Origin: Gammaproteobacteria bacterium
GTDB lineage: Bacteria > Pseudomonadota > Gammaproteobacteria > Pseudomonadales > Cellvibrionaceae
Reading direction: 5' to 3'
DNA length: 64,000 bases
Assembly (NCBI GenBank): GCA_004172865.1
Contig: SEBV01000002.1
Coordinates: forward strand, 246,063-310,062
The notes under the pieces were generated by a model. It saw only the letters and a program-made list of their open reading frames with translations. It was not told the origin of the DNA and made no database searches. The first letter of the stretch is position 1; each line of letters starts with the position of its first letter. Made by a program: the position numbers and the translations under genes. Shown here one piece after another: positions 45,986 through 55,690 of this stretch.

Positions 45986-47038
45986 TTATTGGCCATAAAC
46001 AATTTTTGGGCGACGCAATTGCTTAATACCCAACCAGAACGTGAAGAAGGTTATGCCAATCGCCACCAACCAAAACTTTATCAACGTCAAACCGACCAGC
46101 GTTCCTTTAAATGATTTTGCAAAAATCGATAAACTTAATTGCAAACCAACAGCAAAGAAAACTACCGGTAACAACGCGCAAAATATATTAAATAAATCGA
46201 CGTAGTTTACATCTACACGCAAACCCAATTGGTTAAAAGGCAAGAATCGAAACGCTATAGCGAGCAGGACAAGCTGCATGATTAAGATGGCAACTGTTAA
46301 TAAAACTGACGTCAGCCACTTACCTGAAAAAATGGCAAAGGTGGATGCCGGCGTAATTAAAAGTGATTCAAGCGAGCGGCGCTCGCGCTCACCGGCAGTC
46401 ATATCCGCCGAAAATCCAACGCTACCAATAAAAGCTGCCATTAATAATGTTAGTGGCACACTCGCCAATAAATACACACTCATCTTTTGTTCATCAGCAA
46501 TATTATCTTCGCGAAGCGTTATTGGGCTGCCTACATCCGGTGCTACACCTCGCGCCATTAAGTTAACTGCACCAACGCGACTGCTCCACATATAAAATTG
46601 CGAACGCACAAACCCGATGCTGGACGATAATTTTTGATTAGCTCCATCGTAAATCAACCACACAGGAGCGGATTCGCCTTTGCTGCGCTTTTCTTTGGCT
46701 TCATCGGGGATTATCAGTGCAAAATCAATTTTTTTATCTTTTATTTGTTGATAGGCACCCGATTCAATCGTTTTAATAACGGCGCCCTGCTCACGCAACC
46801 AGGCGACTAACTCCGGTAAATTTTGTTCACCCTCCACGTACACAGGAATGGAACTCACACCGGCGACTTTTTTATCGTTCACCATGCTAATAGAAAAGAA
46901 AACCAGGCCAACAAAAATAGCAACAAAGTAAACTGGCGGCAGAAAAGCCAAGCGTAAGGTGCGTCTATCGCGAAAAGCGTCTTTTAATTCTTTACGAAAA
47001 ATCGCAAGCGAAATTTTAAAGGTATTTTTATTGAACAT
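45986..47038 (-). CDS. ABC-2 type transporter permease (NatB-like)
   Basis: About 350 residues. One N-terminal and several C-terminal membrane segments flank a large extracytoplasmic domain (about 60-185), as in NatB-type ABC-2 permeases. The motif around AGERERRSLESLLITPAST is a signature of the family. It pairs with the overlapping ATPase gene (NatA-like). In Bacillus NatAB exports sodium; the substrate here is not known. The ATG at 47059 is an alternative start. Confidence 0.88.
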   Translation of the reverse strand: MFNKNTFKISLAIFRKELKDAFRDRRTLRLAFLPPVYFVAIFVGLVFFSISMVNDKKVAGVSSIPVYVEGEQNLPELVAWLREQGAVIKTIESGAYQQIKDKKIDFALIIPDEAKEKRSKGESAPVWLIYDGANQKLSSSIGFVRSQFYMWSSRVGAVNLMARGVAPDVGSPITLREDNIADEQKMSVYLLASVPLTLLMAAFIGSVGFSADMTAGERERRSLESLLITPASTFAIFSGKWLTSVLLTVAILIMQLVLLAIAFRFLPFNQLGLRVDVNYVDLFNIFCALLPVVFFAVGLQLSLSIFAKSFKGTLVGLTLIKFWLVAIGITFFTFWLGIKQLRRPKIVYGQ

Positions 47039-47786
47039 CGCTAGCGCCCTCTTCAACATATTGCGAGAGATTTATAAATGCATCCTCTAGCGTGAGCGTA
47101 CCTGCTAGCGAAATAATATCCGCCACACTGCCATCAGCTACAATTTCACCACCTGAAATAATTAATATACGATCACATAAGCCACCAACCTCGTTCATCA
47201 AGTGGCTCGAAAATAAAACACAGCGGCCTTGGTCACGCAAACTCAATAGCATATTACGCACAGCGCGCGTTGTTACTACATCCAAACCATTGGTTGGTTC
47301 ATCCAATAAAATATGTTGTGGCTGATGAATAATAGCCCGCGCCAACGCAGTCTTCATTCGCTCACCCAGCGAAAAACCTTCCGCACGTCGATGGGAAATA
47401 TTTTCCATTTTTAACAAGCTAATTAAATCATTTGAATTTTTTGTAAGTTCAGACGATGACAATCCCTGCAACTCGCCGTAATAATGAATATTTTCAAGTG
47501 CAGTTAATCGCTTATACAAACCCGTGTCATCTGGCAATACGCCTAATTGCCTTCGCGCAATATCGGGATTTTTTTGTACATCAATACCATTAATCGAAAT
47601 ACTGCCGGAAGTGGGAACTTGTAAACCGTAAATCAAGCGCAAGAGTGTAGATTTACCAGCGCCATTAACACCAAGCAATCCAGTAATTTCACCATCGCGC
47701 AACTCAAATGAAATATTTTTTAGCGCGTTTATTACGCCGGTTTTTTTATTCCCGAAAGTTTTACTGATATTTTCAATGCGAATCAT
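47028..47786 (-). CDS. ABC transporter ATP-binding protein (NatA-like)
   Basis: A 252-residue ATPase with Walker A GVNGAGKSTLL, signature SLGERMKT (with degenerate LSGGQ), Walker B HILLDEPTNGLD and the H loop SSHLMNE. It powers the NatB-like permease encoded directly after it, with an overlap at the junction. It also overlaps the end of the TAP-like hydrolase gene by 14 bases, showing tight co-expression. Confidence 0.92.
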   Translation of the reverse strand: MIRIENISKTFGNKKTGVINALKNISFELRDGEITGLLGVNGAGKSTLLRLIYGLQVPTSGSISINGIDVQKNPDIARRQLGVLPDDTGLYKRLTALENIHYYGELQGLSSSELTKNSNDLISLLKMENISHRRAEGFSLGERMKTALARAIIHQPQHILLDEPTNGLDVVTTRAVRNMLLSLRDQGRCVLFSSHLMNEVGGLCDRILIISGGEIVADGSVADIISLAGTLTLEDAFINLSQYVEEGASDVQ

Positions 47787-49329
47787 GAGCTACTCCTTCT
47801 TCGCCATTTTTCGAATCAGCATTTTTTGATTCATCATCAATTTTTGTTTTATCAATCGCCGAGGGAGGAATGTGAATGGCTAAAGGTTGAATATTGCTCG
47901 CGCACTTCGTGTCCAGAGTTTTGCCGTCGCCTTTTGCAATAAACGCTGCAATTAATTGGGAAATGCAGCCTTCAGTCGTAATAATATGATGTCCACCAGG
48001 TGCAGTGACTTGTGTGGCATTCGGTAAATTTTTAGCGACCGAATCGCTCCAATGTGGCGGAGTAACAGGATCGATAGCGCCGGACAGCATAAGTACGGGC
48101 AAATCGCTTTTTACAGGCTCCCAATAGTCCTTAGGCAATTTTGCGTGCGGAAACTGCTCACAAATTTCTGAATATTGCTGCACCATTTTTGAATTTAAAA
48201 ATGTATTGGAATCCGCTGGATTTTTATCCTTATAAATCGGGTAATCTTCATTACAGGCTATGGCATAGTGCATACCATAACTTATTCCTGCCATATCGCT
48301 TTTTTGCTTTGCCAAATAAATAAGCGATGCAAATAATTCATAGTTGCCCGCCTCAGCTTCACTAATTACTTGCGGAAGCAAAGAAGATACGTCGCGACTA
48401 TAAAGCGCTAAACGTACTACCGCAGAAAAATCCTGCGCCGCCAAATTTACAGTAACTTTTTCCTGAGTACGCGGATGTGGAATTTTTATTACCTCAGATT
48501 TTTGTAATAATTTATTCGAAATCTTTTGCGCCTTTTGCACTACGTCGCCGTAATGCGAAACACAAGCAGGCGTTTCAGCACATTGTTTATTGATTGCTTG
48601 CAAGGCCGCGAATCCATCGGCCTCCATAGACCATGGCAACGCTATGGCCACGGGAGCAACACCGTCCAACACACTTGTACGTGTATGCGCCGGGTAGCGA
48701 CGCAAATATTCCAACACCACGCGCGAACCGTAGGAGCCGCCCCATAAATTAATTTTCTCATAGCCCAGCTCGGCGCGTACCAAATCCAAATCAGTAACCG
48801 CATAATTAGTCGTATAAAAAGCTGCGTGATCTTTAATTTTTTCAATACATTTTTTTACCGCTTCTCGCCCGCGCTCTTTTTGCTCAGCTTCCGACAAAGG
48901 TGCTTCAGGTTCATCTTCGAGATCGCAATCCAACGGATTGGATTTTCCTGTACCGCGCTGATCAACAAAAACAATATCGCGATTTTTACGCACATCATTA
49001 AAAATACTGTGGATAGATTCTGCTACCACCACCGCGGATTGACCTGGCCCGCCTGCAACAATAAAAAGTGGATCTTTCTCTGGAGCAGGATTAACAGCGG
49101 GAATGCGCAGTATATTTAAAGCAATCATCGCGCTACCTGGATCTTGCGGATTTTCTTTAACTTCAAATTTTCCACATTGTGCATTTTGCTCAACAGGTGC
49201 TTTACCTGTTTTAGAAAAATCCGGGCATTTATTTAGCCACGCGATATTTTTACCCTGATCGTTATGGGTTCGATTGCACCCCGCCAAGGTGACCACAATA
49301 AAAATAATGGCAATTTTATATAGGCGCAT
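47773..49329 (-). CDS. alpha/beta hydrolase lipoprotein with TAP-like C-terminus
   Basis: A 518-residue lipoprotein hydrolase or peptidase. Signal peptide ends TLAGC. Oxyanion region VAGGPGQSA, nucleophile S199 in LWGGSYGSR (numbered from the ATG at 49329), acid in SGAIDPVTPP and His in GGHHII: the tripeptidyl aminopeptidase/proline iminopeptidase (S33) pattern with the TAP-like C-terminal domain. The ATG at 49329 has GGAG at good spacing; a start 7 codons upstream exists. It sits between the GntR gene and the natAB-like pair. Confidence 0.9.
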   Translation of the reverse strand: MRLYKIAIIFIVVTLAGCNRTHNDQGKNIAWLNKCPDFSKTGKAPVEQNAQCGKFEVKENPQDPGSAMIALNILRIPAVNPAPEKDPLFIVAGGPGQSAVVVAESIHSIFNDVRKNRDIVFVDQRGTGKSNPLDCDLEDEPEAPLSEAEQKERGREAVKKCIEKIKDHAAFYTTNYAVTDLDLVRAELGYEKINLWGGSYGSRVVLEYLRRYPAHTRTSVLDGVAPVAIALPWSMEADGFAALQAINKQCAETPACVSHYGDVVQKAQKISNKLLQKSEVIKIPHPRTQEKVTVNLAAQDFSAVVRLALYSRDVSSLLPQVISEAEAGNYELFASLIYLAKQKSDMAGISYGMHYAIACNEDYPIYKDKNPADSNTFLNSKMVQQYSEICEQFPHAKLPKDYWEPVKSDLPVLMLSGAIDPVTPPHWSDSVAKNLPNATQVTAPGGHHIITTEGCISQLIAAFIAKGDGKTLDTKCASNIQPLAIHIPPSAIDKTKIDDESKNADSKNGEEGVAHDSH

Positions 49330-49370
49330 TTGACACTCCGTACTCTGCATTATTTTTAAACTCTATAAAT

Positions 49371-49745
49371 TTATTGGTCTGCCAGAAATTTTTTAAGTTC
49401 TTTTATCAACAAATCATCTGAAATTTCTAACTGACGAGCTGCCATAGCGAGACCTTCAAACTGTGGCCGCAAATGCGTCAACCGCGACTCTTTAGTTTTA
49501 GACTGTAAATTTTCCGCCGCAACCTGCATGGGTTTGCCGCGCTGCCGCACCAAAAGCCCTTCAGTTTCCAACATGGAATAAGCTTTGGAAATTGTCATTG
49601 GATTAACCGCATGTGCATGCGCAAGCTCGCGCACAGATGGCAGCTCATCACCTGTTTTTAATTGCCCTCCAGCAATCATTCGACGCACCTGATCAACAAG
49701 CTGGCGGTATATGGGAATACCGGATTGGGGGTTCAATATAAACAT
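49371..49745 (-). CDS. YtrA-subfamily GntR regulator
   Basis: A 124-residue GntR regulator with winged helix at about 10-75 (PIYRQLVDQVRRMIAGGQLKTG, LPSVRELAHAHAVNPMTISKAY, VRQRGKP) and only a short C-terminal tail, as in YtrA. These effector-poor repressors typically control ABC transporter genes encoded with them. Here it is inside the operon rather than first: its ATG is at the stop of the permease gene. It probably represses the operon promoter upstream of the TraB or ATPase gene. Confidence 0.92.
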   Translation of the reverse strand: MFILNPQSGIPIYRQLVDQVRRMIAGGQLKTGDELPSVRELAHAHAVNPMTISKAYSMLETEGLLVRQRGKPMQVAAENLQSKTKESRLTHLRPQFEGLAMAARQLEISDDLLIKELKKFLADQ

Positions 49746-51115
49746 TAGATTGCCACCCTAACAAGATCAACTTGTTGCCATAAGCGTTTTGCATATTGGC
49801 GCATAACCAATATCACAGCTAGAGATGCCAATATAATTATTAAGATGTAGATAAGGTAATCTGAAATATGACCAAAAAAATTCAAACCTAAAAAACACGC
49901 GCCCAAAATCAGCATCATTGCTATTCCATTAATCCAATTAAAGACTTTGCTATTCCCACGCCACTTTGCATAAATAATAAATGCCATATACAAAGTAAAA
50001 GGAGTAATAAACAAGGACACTAGCACGTAGAACACAATATTTTCCAACGGCAGGTAGTTAGGAATAAAAAATGAAATTACCAAAATTATAGATGTGATAG
50101 CTATGAGATTTTTTAAGTAGAACACAGCGACTTTGCGCTCAACGGCATTGAAAAGCTGCATTCTTTCGAGCGAAAAATACAACCAATATTTATTGATATT
50201 TTTGAAAACAGCAAGCGAATAGTTGTAGCCCACTTGAATAACCTGGATGCCGATTCCTATTTTTACACCAATCATCAATCCAGTACTAAAATCATGGGGA
50301 GACAACATAAACATAAGCGCAAAAACGGATCCTGTGACAACGAGAGTTATTAGGAACATTCTGACCTGATAAAAACTATTACCAAATTGTCCAAATAAGA
50401 TACCTGATTCCAGATTTTGCGGAACTGCTCCGCGAGAATAAAGTCCCCAACAAAACGACAAATTCTGCTTATTTAATTCACTGGGATTCATGACAATTAA
50501 ATTTTTATGATATTTTTTGGGATGCCAACTAAACCACCATCCTAAAAATGTAGCCCATAAGCAAACCAATATTACAGCTAATACACTACTAGACATCAAC
50601 TTTAATTGTGGTACCAAATACCAGCCTAAAGCGGGTAATACAAAAAAATAGAAAAACTGCATTGAACCCAAACGCACAAAAAAAAGAATCACCATAAAGC
50701 TGGCGATCAACATAATTGCCACAATAAGAGAGGGATGCATTGCATGTTCGCGTTTGATGCCGAACACTAATATGCAGCAAGCAACTACCTGCAAAATTGA
50801 AAGTATGCAAACAAAAAGCACTGCCAGATAATGGCGAATATATGGCAATAACCCGTATTGGCGACTGGATATAAATGAAATTAACTGCGCGGGAAACATC
50901 AAAAGTACAACACCCACGTAAATACAAACGGAACCCGCTGCAAGCGTAATGCCCCCTACAACAAGAAATGGCTCCCAGCTTCCGTAGTCAACTATCTTGC
51001 CTGCAATAGCGATTACTGCACCAGGAATTCCTACAAATAAAATCAATCGCAATGCCCATAGCGAGAAAAAAAATAGTTTCGCTAGGAAACCCAAACGCAG
51101 TAATTTATTACGCAT
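49745..51115 (-). CDS. ABC transporter permease, large multi-spanning protein
   Basis: A 456-residue protein with about twelve hydrophobic segments. No soluble domain is obvious. It overlaps the ATPase gene by 8 bases on the upstream side and shares a base with the GntR gene on the other, so it is the permease of the ATPase at 51108. The family is not well described; it recalls the membrane subunits next to YtrA-type regulators. The substrate is unknown. Confidence 0.82.
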   Translation of the reverse strand: MRNKLLRLGFLAKLFFFSLWALRLILFVGIPGAVIAIAGKIVDYGSWEPFLVVGGITLAAGSVCIYVGVVLLMFPAQLISFISSRQYGLLPYIRHYLAVLFVCILSILQVVACCILVFGIKREHAMHPSLIVAIMLIASFMVILFFVRLGSMQFFYFFVLPALGWYLVPQLKLMSSSVLAVILVCLWATFLGWWFSWHPKKYHKNLIVMNPSELNKQNLSFCWGLYSRGAVPQNLESGILFGQFGNSFYQVRMFLITLVVTGSVFALMFMLSPHDFSTGLMIGVKIGIGIQVIQVGYNYSLAVFKNINKYWLYFSLERMQLFNAVERKVAVFYLKNLIAITSIILVISFFIPNYLPLENIVFYVLVSLFITPFTLYMAFIIYAKWRGNSKVFNWINGIAMMLILGACFLGLNFFGHISDYLIYILIIILASLAVILVMRQYAKRLWQQVDLVRVAI

Positions 51116-51989
51116 TATTCATCTCCAGAAAAATGTCTTCTAGAGATAAATATTCAACCTGGATCTCCGCTTGGTAGGCATTTTCTATTTGCGAGCCCAT
51201 TTCATTTGTCCATTGCGAAAATGCAACGACAGCTTGATTACCTTGAACACGCTGACGAATAATATTAGGCAAATTAAAACTACCTGGCAGCGGCTTATTT
51301 GCACGAATAGTTATGCGTGCTACCGATTCTTTTAACTCATCAAGATCACCCTGATAAGCCAATATGCCATCACGCAGCATCCATACTTTATTGGCTATAC
51401 GTTCCACATCAGAAATAATATGTGTTGAAAAAATAATTGCACGCTCCGCATCGGAAGCTAACTCAATCAATTGTTGTAAAAATTGACGACGAGCGATTGG
51501 GTCTAGGCTGGCAACTGGTTCATCCAGTATCAATAACTGTGGCTGATGAGCTATAGCCAATAAAATTGACAATTTTTGTTGCTGACCAACGCTCAATTTG
51601 GCAACGGTTTGCTTTAAAGGAATTTGCCACTCTTCTATAAATTTATCTACCAATTGCTGATTCCAATTCTGGCGAAAGCGCTGAAACAATTGAATTTGAT
51701 CTCCAACACTAATATGGTTTATCAGTTCTGATTGCTGCGGAACAAAGCCAATATTTGCTTTAATTTCGGCATCGATTTTTGTGGCGCTCTTTCCCCATAG
51801 CGTCACTTCGCCGTGAGTGGGATAACTGAAACCCAAAAGCGTTTCGATAAGCGTAGTTTTACCTGCACCATTTTTTCCTAGCAAAGCAACAACATCGCCC
51901 GATTTAACTTGCGCAGTGATATTTTTTATAATCTTATTTCCGTCAATTTGACGCTGAAGATTATTTATATTGATAATAGTATTTTCCAC
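51108..51989 (-). CDS. ABC transporter ATP-binding protein (YtrB-like)
   Basis: A 293-residue ATPase with Walker A GKNGAGKTTLIE, signature LSVGQQQKLS, Walker B LLILDEPVASLDP, and the H loop FSTHIISD, followed by a C-terminal extension of about 70 residues. The start is GTG with AAGGAG 8 bases upstream. It drives the large permease encoded next. It starts 24 bases after the TraB/GumN gene. Confidence 0.92.
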   Translation of the reverse strand: MENTIININNLQRQIDGNKIIKNITAQVKSGDVVALLGKNGAGKTTLIETLLGFSYPTHGEVTLWGKSATKIDAEIKANIGFVPQQSELINHISVGDQIQLFQRFRQNWNQQLVDKFIEEWQIPLKQTVAKLSVGQQQKLSILLAIAHQPQLLILDEPVASLDPIARRQFLQQLIELASDAERAIIFSTHIISDVERIANKVWMLRDGILAYQGDLDELKESVARITIRANKPLPGSFNLPNIIRQRVQGNQAVVAFSQWTNEMGSQIENAYQAEIQVEYLSLEDIFLEMNNA

Positions 51990-52013
51990 GACTTCGACTC
52001 CTTTCTTTTCAGT

Positions 52014-52889
52014 TTATTTTGCTATTTGATAAGGTTTTACTTTGTAGCCCGATGCTTTCAATTGCGCCAGTAATCCATCGTTACCCGACAAATGTAAACT
52101 TCCCACTAATACCATTTCCACTTCCGGTGTTTTGAACATAGCTTCAATTTTTGGAAACCATTTTTGGTTGCGATCAATCACTAACGATTGATAAGCACCG
52201 GGAGTTTCTTTACGCATTTTTTCACCTAGATCTTTATCAAGCGTATCGAGATCACCGGCTTTCCAGGCCGCGATCATTTTTTCCAGATCGTCGCCGATAT
52301 GCTCTGCGTCACTAATAGTGCTAGTGATAATTTTATTGGGGTCTTCCGCTGAGAAACTTTTCATATAGCCAATAACATCATCACTCGATTCCAGCTCGCC
52401 GAGAATTTTATTATCGGTGCGTGCGATTTGATCGTAGTAAGCATCTATGCCATCGCCCACTCCCATTTTTTTTGTTTCAGCAATAGTGATTAGGATGCTA
52501 ACCATTGCTGGATTGAACATCATAGTTTGGCTTAACGGATATTGGTTTTTAACGGAAAAAACTTGCAGCGCGGCCCAGGTATCCGCATCCAATACATCTT
52601 TTAACGTGGCGTTATTGGGCAACATCATGGCCTGTGCAAAACGTTGACTAAACTCTGGAGTTTTACTTTTTTGGATGTCGGTTTCGAAATAGATTTTTTG
52701 CGATTGCTTATAAGCCGCATCAAATTCAGCGGGTGGCGGAAAATCCTGGCTTCGTAATAGATGTACAGTACCAGCAAGGAATATTTTATTTTTACCTTTA
52801 CTGATTTCATAGACAGTAGACGCTGCAAATAAATCATTACTAAACGCCAAAATACAAAACACAAAAGAAAGACGAGCAATAATACCCAT
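52014..52889 (-). CDS. TraB/GumN family protein
   Basis: A 291-residue secreted protein with a signal peptide ending LFAA. The TraB/GumN marks are GTVHLLRSQDFPPP near the N-terminus, KIYFETDI, then a C-terminal LVGSLHLSG. Conserved GxxH motifs suggest a metalloprotease-like fold, but activity is not proved for most members. A strong AAGGAG site precedes the ATG. It is the first gene of the eight-gene run and its promoter lies between 52890 and 53071, opposite cysC. Confidence 0.88.
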   Translation of the reverse strand: MGIIARLSFVFCILAFSNDLFAASTVYEISKGKNKIFLAGTVHLLRSQDFPPPAEFDAAYKQSQKIYFETDIQKSKTPEFSQRFAQAMMLPNNATLKDVLDADTWAALQVFSVKNQYPLSQTMMFNPAMVSILITIAETKKMGVGDGIDAYYDQIARTDNKILGELESSDDVIGYMKSFSAEDPNKIITSTISDAEHIGDDLEKMIAAWKAGDLDTLDKDLGEKMRKETPGAYQSLVIDRNQKWFPKIEAMFKTPEVEMVLVGSLHLSGNDGLLAQLKASGYKVKPYQIAK

Positions 52890-53071
52890 GTAAACTCCTT
52901 AAATATAAACCCTGATATCAACCATATGTGTATTACTACACTAATACACAGCAAGCCATTTTGCAAATGCTTAACTGAAAAAATATGACTGCCAGTGCCG
53001 GAGACATCGGCTAAACTCGTTAAAAGCTGATGACAGCAAGCTCAGCTCACTTTTTTATTAGCGGGAAAGTC

Positions 53072-53608
53072 ATGACAAACAAAGCAATTCTTTTATGGTT
53101 TACGGGATTATCAGGCGCAGGCAAATCCACTTTATCCAATTCAGTAAATGAGCAATTACGCCTTGATGGAATTCATACGATGCTGCTTGATGGCGATATT
53201 CTACGTAAAGGCCTATGTAAAGACCTTCAGTTTTCGCAAGCAGATCGCGCCGAAAATATTCGCCGCGCTGGCGAAGTCTCCAAATTATTTTTGGATGCCG
53301 GTGTTGTAACTTTGGCTGCATTCATGTCGCCCATGGAAAAAGACCGTGAGCTTGTAAAAGAGTTAGTTGGTGCAGATAGATTTATCGAAATTTATTGCAA
53401 ATGTTCATTTGAAATTTGCGAATCCCGCGATGTAAAAGGTCTCTACAAAAAAGCGAGAACCGGAGAATTAAAGCACTTTGTAGGATTAGATGATCCATAT
53501 CAGGAACCTGTAAATCCAACGCTGGAAATTGATACGGGTAAACTTAGTATTGATGCTTCGATAGCGTTAATAATCGATTTTTTAAAGGCAAAAAAAGTAC
53601 TTTGCTAA
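53072..53608 (+). CDS. cysC: adenylyl-sulfate kinase
   Basis: A 178-residue APS kinase that makes PAPS from APS and ATP. The P loop is GLSGAGKST at residues 12-20; the DGD and R motif is LLDGDILRKGLCKDLQFS; the APS-binding segment follows (ENIRRAGEVSKL), with the lid near ELKHFVGLDDPYQ. The frame extends 14 codons upstream, but GGGAAAG before the ATG at 53072 supports this start. It is isolated from cysD/cysN, which suggests a special use such as sulfation, or simply relocation. Confidence 0.93.
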   Translation: MTNKAILLWFTGLSGAGKSTLSNSVNEQLRLDGIHTMLLDGDILRKGLCKDLQFSQADRAENIRRAGEVSKLFLDAGVVTLAAFMSPMEKDRELVKELVGADRFIEIYCKCSFEICESRDVKGLYKKARTGELKHFVGLDDPYQEPVNPTLEIDTGKLSIDASIALIIDFLKAKKVLC

Positions 53609-53714
53609 ACAATATAACTATGACGCATATCCAAATAAAGCAGCCTTAACATAACACCTAATAGTTAACTTTGAGCCTATCTATAATTTCTAAAAAGTAA
53701 AAGGAGAAGATAAA

Positions 53715-54260
53715 ATGAAAAAAGCAGAATATGACGAATTAATTAAAATGCTAAAAGATCGCTTTACAAAAAATATGCAACGCCACAAAGGGATCAACTG
53801 GGAAAAGGTCGAACAAAAATTATTAGCTTCGCCCAAAAAACTCCAAGCTCTTAATGAAATGGAAAACACCAAGGGTGAACCCGACGTTATCGGTTATGAC
53901 AAAAAGACCAATGAATTTATTTTCGTTGATTGCTCAGCCGAAAGCCCCGCTGGCCGCCGCAGTATTTGTTACGACCGCAAAGCACTTGACTCTCGCAAAG
54001 AAAATAAGCCTGGCGGCAATGCGATTGAAATGGCCACAGCTATTGGAATTGAATTGCTCACTGAACAAGAATATCGTGAGCTGCAAGAGCTTGGTGAATT
54101 TGATAAGAAAACATCCAGCTGGATAAAAACACCAGACAATGTAAGAGATCTTGGCGGCGCATTGTTTTGTGATCGCCGTTATAATCAGGTTTTCGTTTAT
54201 CACAACGGCGCTGAATCTTATTATGCCGCCAGAGGTTTCCGCGGTAAGCTCATCGTTTAA
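53715..54260 (+). CDS. DUF4256 family protein
   Basis: A 181-residue cytoplasmic protein matching DUF4256: KGEPDVIGYDKKTNEFIFVD, CSAESPAGRRSICYDR, and the end VFVYHNGAESYYAARGFRG. The family is conserved but uncharacterised. An ideal AAGGAG site lies before the start, and the transpeptidase gene follows after only 14 bases. Confidence 0.9.
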   Translation: MKKAEYDELIKMLKDRFTKNMQRHKGINWEKVEQKLLASPKKLQALNEMENTKGEPDVIGYDKKTNEFIFVDCSAESPAGRRSICYDRKALDSRKENKPGGNAIEMATAIGIELLTEQEYRELQELGEFDKKTSSWIKTPDNVRDLGGALFCDRRYNQVFVYHNGAESYYAARGFRGKLIV

Positions 54261-54274
54261 TTGCGAAAATTAAT

Positions 54275-54781
54275 ATGAAGAATTTTATTCGCGAAAATTT
54301 GGTAAAATGCCTAGTAGTTCTTATGACGTTATTTAGTTTTAATACCAATGCAGATGATTTGGCTGATAAGGTATTGATTGAAAAATCCAAAAATAAAATG
54401 ACCCTATTTAAAAAGGGAAAAGAAATTGCGAATTACCACGTGGTTTTTGGCGGTAATCCTGTAGGGCATAAAGAGCAGGAAGGCGATCAACGTACACCTG
54501 AATGAAAATATGTTTTGGATTTTAAAAAGCCAAATAGCGCCTACTACAAAGCCATTCATATTTCCTACCCAAATGCGCAAGATGTTGCGCGAGCAAAATC
54601 AAAAGGGAAATCTGCCGGTGGTGATATTATGATTCACGGCCAGAAAAATGCTTTTGAAGCGCTTCAGACTCAAACTCAAAAATTTAATTGGACTATTGGC
54701 TGTATCGCATTGACTAATGAAGATATGGATTCATTCTGGAATAAAATCAAAACGCCAACCAATATTGAAATTCGACCTTAA
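54275..54781 (+). pseudogene. L,D-transpeptidase (YkuD) gene interrupted by an in-frame TGA
   Basis: Codons 1-76 encode a signal peptide (ending TNAD) and the start of a YkuD domain ending GDQRTPE; the next codon is TGA (54503-54505), and the same frame continues KYVLDFKKP to the normal end at 54781. The family usually has Gly after RTPE, so GGA to TGA is the likely change. The catalytic pair survives: H121 in IHG and C143 in GCIALTNEDM. Full length would be about 168 codons. Without readthrough the protein lacks its active site. A strong ribosome binding site is missing. Sequencing error is possible. Confidence 0.85.
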
Positions 54782-54894
54782 GTACAAAAATATAAATTAT
54801 ATGCCTGACATAAGGGACTTATGGGAATAGCATTCATTATCACATTGACGTGAAAATACTTTCTTATCGGCCATTCATCACTAAAGGAGCTTTT

Positions 54895-55587
54895 ATGTCT
54901 AAATTACAAAAATTTAAATACGCTACGCTTGTGTCTTGCACGTTAGCAATATCCAGCCTATGCGCAATGACCACACATGCCGCAGAAGGGAAAAATCTGA
55001 AAGTAGATTCGATTCCTTACACGCTGGAAACAGGCGCTCAAGCTGGTGAAGCAAAAATTATTAATAACATGCTCAGCCTTACTGCATTTAAAGGTTCTGA
55101 TTTATTTGTAGGAACTGATGCGACCAAGCTTGCGGATACCGCGCTGAGAGTTTTGTTTCAACCTAAAGGCGATTTTATTTTTTCTGCAAAAGTTAACGCA
55201 GACTTTAAAGATCTTTATGATGGCGGCGCTTTGGTGATTTATAGCGATCCATCACATTGGGCAAAATTTTTATTTGAGACTGAAAAAATTGGTGAGTTTA
55301 AAGTAACCTCTACCGTTGCAAGACCTGAAAGTGATAATTCATCGCACGGTGTTGAAAAAAATAAGAGCGTTTACTTAAAAATTGCTCACACAAAAGATAT
55401 GTATGTGTTTTATACCTCTGCAGATGGTGTTAAGTGGAACTACGCAAGACACTTTGGTTTAAAAAGTGCGACGCCCATTAAAATCGGTTTCAGTTCACAA
55501 TCACCTATAGGTGAAAAATTTACTGCCACCTTTTCTGATATAAAATACCGAGAAGCTACTTTCAAAGATTTCTGGCAAGGCGAATAG
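54895..55587 (+). CDS. secreted DUF1349 (concanavalin-like) protein
   Basis: About 230 residues with a signal peptide ending THAAEG. The mature part matches DUF1349: ALRVLFQPKGDFIFSAKV, LYDGGALVIYSDPSHWAKF, YVFYTSADGVKWN and the SATPIKIGFSSQSP end, a jelly-roll fold seen in carbohydrate-associated proteins. It has no catalytic residues I can assign. The ATG at 54895 has AAGGAG upstream; 15 earlier codons are in frame but lack a site. Trehalase follows. Confidence 0.87.
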   Translation: MSKLQKFKYATLVSCTLAISSLCAMTTHAAEGKNLKVDSIPYTLETGAQAGEAKIINNMLSLTAFKGSDLFVGTDATKLADTALRVLFQPKGDFIFSAKVNADFKDLYDGGALVIYSDPSHWAKFLFETEKIGEFKVTSTVARPESDNSSHGVEKNKSVYLKIAHTKDMYVFYTSADGVKWNYARHFGLKSATPIKIGFSSQSPIGEKFTATFSDIKYREATFKDFWQGE

Positions 55588-55591
55588 CCTA

Positions 55592-55626
55592 GTGCCTGCG
55601 TTTAAAGGAAACTATTCGCAGGCGCT
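55592..55626 (+). terminator. hairpin after the DUF1349 gene
   Basis: GCCTGCG / CGCAGGC stem with a 19-base loop, followed by a T-poor stretch; a moderate candidate for an intrinsic or Rho-assisted end. Confidence 0.5.
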
Positions 55627-55690
55627 TTACGCTTAAAAATATTCTACGTCGACACCAGGTCTACTATTCGTGCAAATAAAGAGCATCGCT

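Noticed and set aside
55592..55626. tRNA-like fold after the DUF1349 gene
   Set aside because: Only one stem is seen; no T loop GTTCRA or acceptor arm.
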